Below, in pieces: positions 54,400 through 64,000 of a stretch of DNA of 64,000 bases (the stretch's first letter is position 1; the number at the start of each line of letters is the position of its first letter). Below the pieces are notes generated by a model. The model worked only from the letters and a program-made list of their open reading frames with translations, did no database searches and was not told the origin of the DNA. A program made the translations under genes and the position numbers. This DNA comes from Deinandra increscens subsp. villosa (lineage: Eukaryota > Streptophyta > Magnoliopsida > Asterales > Asteraceae): positions 42,510,922 to 42,574,921 of the forward strand of contig JBCNJP010000025.1 of NCBI GenBank assembly GCA_039602395.1, written 5' to 3'.

Positions 54400-54680
54400 T
54401 ATATATATACTATTGAAAGAAAATGAACAAGATTCATATATTACAATCATGTTACAATCTCTTATACTTAGCAGGTCCATGGTGACCGATATATTAGTAT
54501 TGTTTTATACAATGAGATACTACAGGTAAAAGACAATAATATGAATTATCATATTTATAAATAAGATTAAAAAAATGGCAACATTAAATAAGATGAATAA
54601 ATGACCGATAGAGATAAACGTAACCCAGAATCAATCTATTCGGACAACATATAGATGAGTTTAAGCTCGGAGATTATTAT
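54400..54680. other. Unassigned AT-rich DNA
   Basis: Low-complexity AT-rich sequence between the foldback cluster and the purine-rich repeat. I see no gene, RNA or repeat here. Confidence 0.5.
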
Positions 54681-55365
54681 TCTTTATAAAAGGGAAAAGA
54701 AGAGAAAGGAAAGGAAGAGAAAGTGAGTGATTCTTTTCCCCAAAGTCGGAAGGAAAGAAAATCAATAGAAAATAGTTTAACTTTCTCTCTCCCTTCCCTC
54801 TCTTTCTCTCCTTTACACTGTGTTCCCGAGTTCATTTTAGGAGGGAAAGGAAAGGGAAGGAAGTTTAAAAAATTTTGTGTTCCCGAGTTTCACTTAAGGA
54901 GGGAAAGGGAAGGAAACAAAAAAAAAATTTGTGTTTTTGAGTTTCATTAAAGGAGAGAAAGTGTTCCCGAGTTCATTTTAGGAGGGAAAGGAAAGGGAGG
55001 GAAGTCTAAAAGATTTTGTGTTCCCGAGTTTAACTTAAGGAGGGAAAGGGAAGGAAACAAAAAAAAAATTGTGTTCCCGAGTTTCATTAAAGGAGAAAAA
55101 GGGAGGGAAAAGAAGGGAAAGTTAGTTCATTTTCTAATGTTTTTCTTTTCTTTCAAATCGGAAGGATTTGGAATGAAAGTAATCACTCTCTTCTCTTCCT
55201 TCCTCTTCTTTTCCTTTCTCTTCCTTTCATTTTTCTTCTCTTCATTTCCCTCTTCTCTTTCCCTTCTTTTTGACAGCGTAATGAAACTCAGAAACACAAT
55301 TTTTTTTACACTTACTTCTCTTTCCCTTCTTTTTTTCTCCTTAAATGAACTCGGGAACAGAGTGT
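54680..55365. repeat. Purine-rich repeat block with inverted ends
   Basis: Six units beginning 'tgttcccgagtttc(a)' at about 54,821, 54,879, 54,932, 54,962, 55,019 and 55,073 alternate long (57-58 bp) and shorter forms, giving a higher-order ~141-bp period. The block is framed by inverted sequence: 'aggaaaggaagagaaagtgagtgatt' (54,697, given as aggaaaggaag / agtgagtgatt) versus 'aatcactctcttctcttcc' at 55,180, and 'gaactcgggaaca' inverted at 55,347. Strong G/A strand bias. Any ORF here is a by-product. Confidence 0.8.
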
Positions 55366-55780
55366 TATGGTTCTTCCTTGGGTTTCGATGTTTTAAGTGA
55401 TATTCAAATATGGGATAGATAAAATTGTTGAAATCCTCATGGTTTTTGGTTAATCGATCGGTTTCGGTTTGAGATGGGCCACACCAAAGACCTTTTGGTA
55501 GCCAAATAAAAGAACATTTTTAATAGCAAAACCGGACTCGGTGCTATTAGTTCGGCTTTGGGTTCGCTCATACCTTCTCGTTCTAAAACTAGATATATAA
55601 TCCATCACAACAAAAGATAATAACATAAAATTTAGTAACGAAAACTGAAATATTAGAACTGTCAAAGTCATGAGTAGTTTAAGAACGTAAAAGAATGCAT
55701 GCAAGTAACAATTTTTATATCTTTTTCTAAGTTTTTCAACTAGTGATGTCAGTTTTAAACGTGTATTTGATTTGTTTGTT
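55366..55780. other. 3' flank of receptor kinase gene
   Basis: About 415 bp downstream of the kinase stop. It must hold the polyadenylation region of the minus-strand gene. I find no other gene. Confidence 0.5.
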
Positions 55781-58290
55781 CTAATCAGAAGGAGATCGAA
55801 TCCGAACCTGTTCCATCATTCCAACGACTTCATACATGGCGGGTCGATTCTCAGGAACACGAACCACACAACCCAAACCTATCTGCAACATTTGCATCAT
55901 CTCCTCTTCAATGTTATGAAACCTCATCAGCTCATCATCAAAAACCTCAGATGTCCATTCTTCTCGGACCACCGATTGGACCCACCTTGGGAGATCTACC
56001 ATGTGCCCTCTAACCGGAGATTGAATTGGTTGTTTTCCGGTCAGCAGCTCGAGGAGGAGGACGCCAAAGCTGTAGACATCTGATTTCTGGGAGTAGTTTT
56101 GGTTTTCAAAGAGTTCTGGAGCTCGGTATCCCAGAGATTGGGAGGATGAGGGGGCAGGAAGGGAGTTCATGATGGGGACCAACCCTGTGTCGGTGACGCA
56201 GCCGTCCATGTCTTGGTCTATGAGTATGTTTGAGGATTTGATGTTTCCGTGAGTGAAAGTTGGTCCTCCGGTGGAGTGGATATGGGCTATGCCTCTTGCA
56301 GTCCCAACGGCTATTTTCACTCTGGTCTCCCAGTCAAATGGTATTCTATCAGCACCTGAGATTTCAAGCAGATTAACCGATTGTGACCCGACAAATGACA
56401 CGATTTTAAATGTGACCAGGTTAAGATAGATGCCTTTAACACGAACAAATATACAGGTCAGGTTTGGTTCAGGCATTCCACCCTGCAACCTAACATGATT
56501 ATCACCTGAATTTTACTCATATACCGGAAATGACTAATATAAACAAATTATTTATTAGAAGTTCAAAAAACAGAGGGGGATTGTTTTGGGTTTAACCCGG
56601 CCCGATACAGATGTTTAGAACCTCCACATGAATATTAATATTAATATATTTTTATACACAAATTTAATACCCTAACTACTTATAAAAACAAAGAAATGGG
56701 ACAAAAGGTGTTTCGGGTCAACTGGGCCGTTTCGACACATACAACATTACTTTATTTTTTTAACAGCTAGCAAGAAGCTACCAGTACATACAACATTACA
56801 TGTTTTAGGCTTTTAGCCTGTTACCAACCCATCCATTTTGTGACCATTAAGTAAACTATTATCGAAATACTGTAGTTTTGCTAATCGTATTTGACACCAA
56901 CCTTATATGTAAGAGAATTCGACTAAAAATGGTTTGGTCAATTTCACACGACCTGACAAGTTCATACAAAGTTGCTTTTTTGAGCCGTAAATTTGGTTAC
57001 CTCCACATAGCTTTTAGCAACAATATATTCACATACACACTAGACGGTATAACAGATGATGTGAACGGTAGACTACGTACCATGCAAGAGGGCCATTAAG
57101 CTACCAGCGGCGTAATAATCATACACAAGAAGCTTCTCATCTTCTGAGTAAAAAAAAGCACGAAGAGGCACGACATTTTGATGCTGCCCTACTCTCTCTA
57201 TAACCTCCATTTGTTGTTCAAAGTCTTTCTTATTCACCACTACTTGATTCAACCTTTTCACAACCACGGTCGTCAATCCCCCCATGACTGCTTTATAAGT
57301 TGTTCCAAAACTGCCCTTTCCAATAACCTCAGCAGAAGCCCGCAACAAGTCCTCAAGATCAAAGTTATAACATGAGCCTTCAAAGAAAACCAGTTTGTTT
57401 TCATCATTCTCTACCACCCCACCACCATACTCCGCCCTCGGCTTGTCACCTCTCCCACCAGTCGGATTAGGCTTCCTTATTTGGACTCTAGTTTCATCAG
57501 TACCTACTTTTCTTAAACAGCAGAAAACAAAGATGACAACTAAAAGTATCACTGCAACACCTCCTACAATCGCGAAGGCTACAATAGCCCATAATGTGAT
57601 TTTCTTTTTGGAACAAGGTCTGAGAGGTAGTCCACATAAGGAGGGGTTCCCTAGGAATGATGAATTTGGGAAAGTTTGGAGGGAAAATGGGATAGATCCT
57701 TTGAGTTTATTGTAGCTTATGTTCATATGTTTGAGTTTTAAGAACGTGACATCAGGGATTGCACCCGAGAGGGAGTTATTTTGGAGGTATAATCTGGTTA
57801 ACCGTGTCAAATATTGGATGTTTGATGGAATGCTACCGGTGAATGAATTGAATGATAGATCCAATATGTGCAGATGGTGAGGAAAGAAGGCTGGAATGTT
57901 ACTGGTGAAGTTGTTATGTTGAAGGAATAAAGAGCGGAGCGAAGGAAGTGAAAGCAGATCATTAGGTAAACTTCCATTTAAGTAATTTGATCTGAGGCTT
58001 AGAACTCTTAATGCATCAAGCTCTCCAAGAGTGTTAGGTGGAATTGGTCCAGTAAGCCCAACAGCAGGAAGTCGAACAGTTATCACACGGGTCCCATCAG
58101 AGGTACATTTAATGCCTACCCATGAAGTGCAAATGCTAGTATTGCCATTGTTGTTGCCCCATTTGAGCTTTGGACCATGAGGTACAGCAGCAGCAAAGTC
58201 AAGAAGAGCTTTCTTATCTGAGCTCAAGTCGGCATATGTCAGAGGCAGAAGAGAAAGTATCACAATGATGGGCAAATATGTTTCACACAT
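55781..58290 (-). CDS. LRR receptor-like kinase, subfamily III, probable pseudokinase (At5g58300-like)
   Basis: Two coding exons: 57,081-58,290 and 55,781-56,355, with a 725-bp intron (GTACGT...CTCAG) splitting the Gly codon of 'ALLHG'; total 594 aa. Signal peptide ~1-21, LRRNT with Cys pair (54, 62), about five LRRs (~73-205), a second Cys pair (219, 225), transmembrane helix ~231-259, then a basic juxtamembrane segment. Kinase: glycine loop 'IGKGSFGTTYK' (~323-333) and the ATP-binding Lys (~345) are present. HRD is replaced by 'HGN' (439-441) so the catalytic Asp is lost, and DFG reads 'DTG' (459-461). 'YRAPELFE' is intact. This pattern is typical of atypical kinases of this subfamily that act in signalling without phosphotransfer. 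The start was chosen at 58,290, the first ATG with a signal peptide; no ATG lies in frame upstream. Exon 2 begins a little shorter after 'LLHG' than in relatives. Confidence 0.93.
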
Positions 58291-60275
58291 GCGAAGGTTA
58301 TGTCGATTCCTGTCAGACAATTTTCCTGGTTCATCACCCAAAAAAAAAGAGGATTTACATCATGATAAGTGACAGGTGGTTTATTTGCAATGCCTTGGAA
58401 GTGCACACATAAGAAGAAAAGCACTTAACATTTTAATTATGTGAAAGAGCCAGCAGTTTAAGGGACAAAAAGCAAATCATCATAGTAAGTTAAGAGCAGA
58501 ATCCACCTAATGACACTACCACTCTGATGGGAGTTAAGTTCACAAGTTCAAATATACAAAGAGTTCTAGCTTCATGTTTCTTCACTTCTTACATATAATA
58601 TAGAGCTAGCCAAGAAGAATACATGCTGAATCAGGGGTTCCCAGAGTTAGGTTTATACATGAAATCACAAGGAGTAACAGGTAAGAGAGTGTCAATAATA
58701 ATATGTAAGTCAACTCAGAAGATCAGCAAGGTACAATAACATATCATTGGGTCGGGCCAGTTATCAGGACCTGCATCCAGAAGCTTAATTTAACATGTTT
58801 GCATATGCAGAAGGACATTCTTCCAATTTACGTTATTGTTTTTACCATGAAACACAACAAGCTACTTGTCGTGGAGCCTTGCTGAATCAGATGACATCAA
58901 CAACTGGGAATAAAAAATGATATGAAATGATACATGTAGCAAAACTATGTCAATTTGGAAATCCAGTTTGATTCACCTTACTAGCAACCACAGTGGTTAC
59001 TAGCAAACATCTGTGGTTGCTACAAGCTAATGATGTCAAAATCATGACAGCTAATATGAAACTGGTGCTTCCCTTACATCACTGTTATAAATATAAAACT
59101 TTCTAGATTTGTCATACTTATATCAAAAAATCATATATCAATTTGGGTGTATTACTTAATTTGTGACTGTCCAAGTAGAATGTGAACTAGGTTTAAGATT
59201 AATACAATTAAGTAGTCCCCCAAATTTGTATTATTCAAAAGCATTAAATATTGTGAGTTCCTTGATAATCTCTGCATAATAACAATTATCATATCTATTC
59301 CCATTCAATTAAAAAAAACAAAAAACAAAAAACAAAAAACTCTGAAACTCTTAATGCATGAAAATTTTACTACCATAAATCCACTCCCAAATTGATTATA
59401 AGTTTCAGAAAACTATGACAGCTTTCCATTTTCATATTATTTCCGCAACATATTATAAATCTGCTTAACTATAAACGGTTAAATTTCACATCTACTTGAA
59501 TCTCTCTAACTCTCATCTGAACCAAATATATTTACCTGTGAAAACAAAGACAATTTCAACTAGAATGCATTAACTGTTAATCAAATATGCAGATTGTAAT
59601 ATAACGTATGCTGATGTAGCATAATCGTCAACGCATGCAAGTAATTGAGCTTTTAGCCGAACAATGAACAAACATGCATTCAAACACACATATTGCGTGC
59701 AAGTAAATTAACTTCGGAAGAGCAAAATTACACGCAGAGATTTTAAACCTAACATATCTAAATCGTAAATTTCACACAACTAAATGAAATTGTCACCAAA
59801 CAAAATTACGCACAAACGCTTGAATTCAACAGAAACGCACCTCCTGACATTAGAAAAAGCTATGCTTCTGATTTCCGAATCTCTCAAGTCCGAATGTTGA
59901 GCTCCAGAGTCGCCATTAGCGATCCAACTTCAAATTGTATAAAGTCAGTAATAATTCTCCGGCAAATGCTTCGAGAACCTTCTCTTTAGAAACTCCAACG
60001 GAACTATCTTCACGAAATTCAGACGATACAAAAACTAACAGGTCTTAATTTACGATCGAACGGAACTTGCTCAGTTGAAAATGACTTGAAAACAATGAAC
60101 CAAACGTCAAAAAAGTCGTCAGCGTGAAATTCAAATGCGACATATACGTTTGATAAACTCCATCAGAAAGCGTATGATCAAGTTCGTTGAGAATCGGAAA
60201 GCGGATTTTGAAGAAATGCAAGGAAAGGGTTAGGCGAGTGGGAGCGCTGCTGGGATCCGTTTGTTCACTCAACAA
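58291..60275 (-). promoter_or_regulatory. 5' leader of receptor kinase gene with probable intron
   Basis: Upstream of the ATG, a donor at 59,840 (aggag|GTGCGT) and an acceptor at 58,310 (tctgacag|gaatc) would give a ~1.53-kb intron in the leader, common in this gene family. The leader exon spans about 59,841-60,275 and contains a short upstream ORF starting ATGGCGACTCTGG (near 59,926) of ten codons. The promoter should lie near 60,280-60,400; no clear TATA. Transcript data would settle this. Confidence 0.5.
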
Positions 60276-60586
60276 ACTTACTCTGTGCGCGGGGGTGAAG
60301 GGTACCTATGGAGGCCATTATAATTTGGTTTTATTCTAAGTTTTCGAAAAACTCCTTATTTTAATAATTACATTATTTACCCCATTTAGTTATCGACCAA
60401 TCTGATTTTAGGAATTGTTACTGTTATTTCAGTTTAAATAAATTTCTATGACAAATATTATAGTAATAACTCTTTTTTTAATCATCTCTTTAGTATCGGT
60501 CTTAGAAATCATGTCCAAACAAAAAAAAACTAGGAACATTTTAAAAGTTAATGAGAATTTCATACATTATTATTTATTTGAAAGAC

Positions 60587-60780
60587 TACTACAACAACAA
60601 CAATCGTACCCAGTGAAGTCCCACCAATAGCACTTGGTACTATTAGTAGGGTCTGGGGAGGGTTAGATGTAGGTAAACCTACCTTTCGGATAGAGATGTT
60701 GCTTCCAGAGAGACCCCCAGCTCCGAACCACAAGAGAAAATGACCAAGTGAAAAATAGAAGGAAAACCCATGCCAACGAC
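60587..60780 (-). mobile_element. Au-like SINE
   Basis: On the minus strand it reads 'ggaagcaacatctctatcc', 'taccctccccagaccc'-like ('aaccctccccagaccct'), 'tgggacttcactgggtacg' and ends in (ttg)n. This is the 3' half pattern of the plant Au SINE family. The 5' tRNA-related part is diverged. An A/T microsatellite (aataat)n follows at 60,788-60,890. Confidence 0.65.
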
Positions 60781-60959
60781 ACCTAAAAAATAATAATAAT
60801 AATAAATAAATAAATAAATAATACTGATAATAAAAAATAAGAATAATAATAATAAAATATAACAATAATAAATAAACAAATAATGACTACAAATATAAGG
60901 AAATTTAAAAATCAATCTACCGGACATAAAACAATTTAAAGTAAAAACCGTCAACTCCA

Positions 60960-61353
60960 TAACGGGTCATAGCTTGTACAGAGGTATAATTCCAAATGAT
61001 ACCTTATCATTACTCGAAATACCATACTTGTACCAAGGAACATAAAACCATACCCAGATTCAATTTGACTCATCATACCCTGATCTATGGGGCACGATGA
61101 GATCACAAAGAAATATGAACACATATTAGTCACTAGCATAGTGATATGGCATTTAGCTGCAAGGCTATTGCTCAATAAATCTAGAAGATTGTGGAACCCC
61201 AACTGAGAGTACAATAATAATGAAATTGAGAATAAAAGGTTAGAACGTACAACCCAACTTTTAAACGTCATTTCTTTCTGTCTCAAAGAAATATATGCTC
61301 TTGCCCCGAAGGCTAGACACAAACAAACCTCTATTTTACAAAAGGCATCTTCT
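60960..61353. other. Unassigned intergenic sequence
   Basis: No gene, RNA or repeat recognised. Moderately AT-rich; short ORFs have no family resemblance. Confidence 0.5.
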
Positions 61354-61482
61354 AGCTCCATACCTGAATCATGATGGCTTGGAAACTAAACACGCAAGAC
61401 TACCTTCACAACCAACCACATTTCCAAAACACATTATGGTAAAGATTGAAACCAAACACCATGATTCGGGTATGGAGCTATA
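61354..61482. repeat. Short foldback repeat (129 bp)
   Basis: 'tagctccatacctgaatcat' at the left is mirrored by 'atgattcgggtatggagcta' at the right, with partial pairing further in ('ggcttggaaac' / 'gaaaccaaac'). Hairpin of about 35-bp arms. Possibly a tiny MITE. Confidence 0.75.
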
Positions 61483-61509
61483 ACGCTCACTATAAAATCT
61501 ATGTCTCAA

Positions 61510-62010
61510 AGTAGTGGTCACGAGAGTGTGAGATGAGGAAATAACTTAGCCATGTCACAAAGTACACAGAGGTTGCTCCCAACAAGACCTCCGACTCGGG
61601 TCAATTGAGGCGGGTAAAGAAGAAAACTTACATACCACCCTCCTAAGGCCACCAAGACAAAGAGCGAGTACCCTAAAAGAACTCTCGGACACCCCCACCT
61701 ACGAGAGAAGCTAACATGAGCCCTACAACTAAGGCGACCTAGGCCAAAAACATGACAAACTGCAAGTCTAGCCAAAACATATATAGTATATACTAACACC
61801 TCCTAAAAGTGCCTAGCATGAATCTACCGCATCCACAAACTCCTATCACGAATCATGTCCTCAAAGATGTAATAGTTTAAAATATCTTGCTTAATCTTCT
61901 CCTCCCACAACAGTATCGGTTTTCCTCTACTCATCCCCTCCTTGAGGGTTTCCACACTCCTTACCGGAGCCGTCAATTGTCTCATCCGTACATGCCCGAA
62001 CCATCTCATA
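61510..62010 (-). mobile_element. LINE fragment: RT C-terminus and 3' UTR
   Basis: At 61,824-62,009 the minus strand encodes 'MRWFGHVRMRQLTAPVRSVE', 'GMSRGKPILLWEEKIKQDI' and 'FEDMIRDRSLWMR', the conserved tail of plant L1-type LINE reverse transcriptase (RWFGHV...RGRPxxTWEExxxxD). The following ~300 bp match a LINE 3' UTR in style ('tcttgttgggagcaacctct', 'tttgtgacatggctaag'). It is 5'-truncated, as usual for LINEs. No poly(A) tail recognised with confidence. Confidence 0.8.
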
Positions 62011-62379
62011 TTACTAAATATTGTTGCTTAAAATTCACAACCGATAGTTCACAGACGAAAATGTTTGATTTATGGATTTAAAATTAACATGAACAAATCA
62101 ATCCATCTCCCTATAAAATCAGTCCAAGTCAACATCTAGCAATAACACCCACAAGGCCACAACCATATGCAACAGGTCATGGCTTCTTGGATTACTTTCT
62201 TCTGCATGTCATTTCATAATAGGGTTAATCTAAGAGAGGCGAGTACACAATCTTTTCTGTAGAAAGAGATGATTCAACAATTCTCGGTCCAACACAAGCC
62301 AAGATTACATGAATATCCATAATAATTATAATAATAACAATAACATCGACCACTACAGAAGAGAACACACCATTGGATT
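62011..62379. other. 3' flank of RPT3
   Basis: Sequence between the LINE remnant and the RPT3 stop codon; includes the 3' UTR of RPT3 on the minus strand ('aataataat'-like A/T runs near 62,315-62,345 may hold the polyadenylation signal). No other gene seen. Confidence 0.5.
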
Positions 62380-64000
62380 TTACTTGTAGAAATCAAAATC
62401 GGTGTCGGGTTTCTTCACATTGGTTCTGTAACCTTTCTCAAAGTCCTTGGGAAGAATAACGTAACGGTTCTTGCGCACTGCATGCATCCCTGCCTCTTGA
62501 CAAATTGCTGTAATCTGTATGTTGCAACCATCCAGGTTACTAAAAGTTATTACAACTTACAAAGGCAACATCGGCAGAGGGGGGGTTGTATTTATAGGAG
62601 TTGAAGAGGATCAGATCTTGACCAGCAAAACTTTTTTTCACATTTTTTTATAAATAGTTAATAAAATAATTCAAGGATAATTTCTTATATACACGTTCAA
62701 ACTTTGCATAATATGGTAGTTAGCTAACAAAAAAATCATTATACCAAACATCCCTTTTAAATTTTTGATACTTATACCCTTCCCTTATAACTTGCATTAG
62801 AATATGAGAGTTTAGAGTACAAGGAGCAAGAGAAGGTATGGTAATTATATTATAAAATGTAGTTGATGAAATGGGTAGGAATCAAATATTAAGTATTTTG
62901 AATAGGTATATTTAATATTAATACTTTTGGTTTAGTAAATATAATGCTATGAGAGGTCTCATTCAAGAGTGTATATGAAATTGCCTCTAGACTTCAGAAA
63001 ACCAACTATTACAACAAAAAAACTAAATATATATTTAAAACTAGGGAAACTGGATTTTAATGATCCAAACTACGACCCATTGGCCGATAATAATCCATAG
63101 CAGCAATTTGACTAATAGCACACCAAGTTTGACTTCCATGCCAAGGGGCAATAATCCCAATATTATAGTTTAGATCAGAAATTTTGAGCCTCACGAAAAT
63201 TTTCGGTTAACTTTATCATGATTTTGGGCCTGAAATTCTGATTGTGACAAAAACTGGCCAAGATAATAAATTTGTATGTGACGAAAATTAGGAGTGCGAT
63301 TAACCTTAGCAACGGCAGTGAAAGGTAAGAGTGCCATTGGTCAAATTGCCATGGATTATTATATTATACTCAATTTGCCTTAAAACTATTTAGGTTGTAT
63401 GTAGTAATAATCTACTTCAGGTGCCTTCAAACCGATTTGATTCATTTAACATGTTAACCTTTCAGCTAAACCTTTTGGTTTGACTCATTTGAGATCTAGC
63501 AAACCTAAATCAATCTGTTTAAAAGTAAATGAGTCATGACTACCACCTCTAATACTTACAGGAGCACAAATCAACTGTAAACTGCATGAAAACAACTTAC
63601 TTCAGCCGCACTGATTTTGTCAGGCCGAGAGACATAATCTTCCAAGTCAACTTCATCACTTAAATTCATCTTAGCAGTGCAAACCTACATATTAGAAGTG
63701 ATATTAGAATACAGTCACAATTAGAGTCATAAATAGTACCATCTGTGTAACTGGGAAATGGGTAAGTTAAGTTACAAACACCAGAGGAAAAAAATGGGTC
63801 ACTGGAACTAGATATTATAGGACTCTAAAACTGCCAAAATTGTTATATCAAAAGAAAGTTAGATAATTGTTTTTGTAATAATACAGTTTTGTAATCATAT
63901 TTTAACACGTTAGTTGTTATAAAATTCAGAAAACGTATCAATATGTGTTTGTGGGTCAAATCAACCCATTTATGATTACCCAATCCACCTTTGCCACCTA
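62380..64000 (-). CDS. RPT3: 26S proteasome regulatory subunit 6B / RPT3, last two coding exons (partial)
   Basis: AAA-ATPase of the 19S base that unfolds substrates and opens the 20S core. The last exon (62,380-62,514) encodes 'ITAICQEAGMHAVRKNRYVI' and ends 'TDFDFYK', the conserved RPT3 C-terminus. The preceding exon (63,601-63,684) encodes 'VCTAKMNLSDEVDLEDYVSR' and 'PDKISAAE'. The intron between (62,515-63,600) has GTAAGT and CAG borders, both phase 0. The exon at 63,684 is preceded by an acceptor ('gtag'); the intron 63,685-64,000 runs off the window, so the ATPase domain lies to the right. Sequence is intact and under clear constraint; a functional housekeeping gene is likely. No domain outside the C-terminal ~72 residues can be checked here. 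Confidence 0.95.

Noticed and set aside
54723..55400. Lys/Glu- and Phe/Ser-rich ORFs
   Set aside because: Products of the purine/pyrimidine-rich repeat block, not genes.
58291..58341. An extended N-terminus for the receptor kinase (17 more residues)
   Set aside because: It would start at TTG and would hide the signal peptide. The ATG at 58,290 is followed directly by a signal sequence.
60045..60275. A 76-codon frame upstream of the receptor kinase
   Set aside because: It lies in the likely 5' leader, begins at TTG and has no recognisable domain. Noted only as possible leader context.
61518..61799. A 93-codon hydrophobic frame on the minus strand
   Set aside because: It sits where a LINE 3' UTR is expected, next to the LINE RT tail. 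No known membrane protein pattern.

Overview
This window is plant nuclear DNA, almost certainly from a eudicot. An Asteraceae (daisy family) origin is my best guess from the look of the retroelements, but nothing here proves it. The evidence for a plant is intron-containing genes of plant type (a leucine-rich-repeat receptor kinase and a proteasome ATPase), plant-lineage Ty3/gypsy and Ty1/copia LTR retrotransposons, a Helitron that carries its own RPA-like gene, an Au-like SINE and a LINE tail. About 85% of the window is transposable elements, nested up to four deep. The only ordinary host genes are at the right end.

Region by region. 1-8,876: a Tat-lineage Ty3/gypsy element on the minus strand, with a partial 3' LTR, a polypurine tract, an extra antisense gene (Transposase_28 type) on the plus strand, then a decayed pol and the end of gag. 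8,877-32,070: remains of related gypsy LTRs (plus strand). One is split by a large minus-strand Helitron (about 10,532-30,355) that holds an RPA70-like gene (11,025-13,033) and the Rep half of a RepHel gene (25,262-27,470). Between those two Helitron genes lie a gypsy LTR with primer-binding site and leader (13,034-16,483), a second LTR (16,484-18,947), a 500-N assembly gap, and a minus-strand copia element whose gag is intact and whose pol runs into the gap.

32,071-51,571 is a clean nested series supported by target-site duplications. A copia RNase H remnant is split by a 3.6-kb solo LTR (TSD caatc). That LTR is split by a Tekay/Del-like chromovirus (TSD gcccc). The chromovirus 5' LTR is split by a reverse-oriented 2.77-kb solo LTR (TSD atttg). 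The chromovirus locus has also undergone a partial tandem duplication (46,802-50,531). 51,773-52,112 is a short non-autonomous Helitron. 52,156-54,399 is a cluster of seven foldback/MITE elements, each sitting in a (TA)n tract.

55,781-60,275 is an LRR subfamily III receptor kinase on the minus strand, likely a pseudokinase, with an intron in its 5' leader. A SINE (60,587-60,780) and a LINE 3' end (61,510-62,010) follow. The last two coding exons of RPT3 (26S proteasome regulatory subunit 6B) lie on the minus strand from 62,380 and the gene runs off the window.

The most unusual structures are four: an array of seven covarying hairpins with a period near 43 bp in the copia leader; the cluster of (TA)n-anchored foldback elements; a pair of tRNA-like A-box/B-box units inside a solo LTR; and short-motif arrays inside other LTRs.
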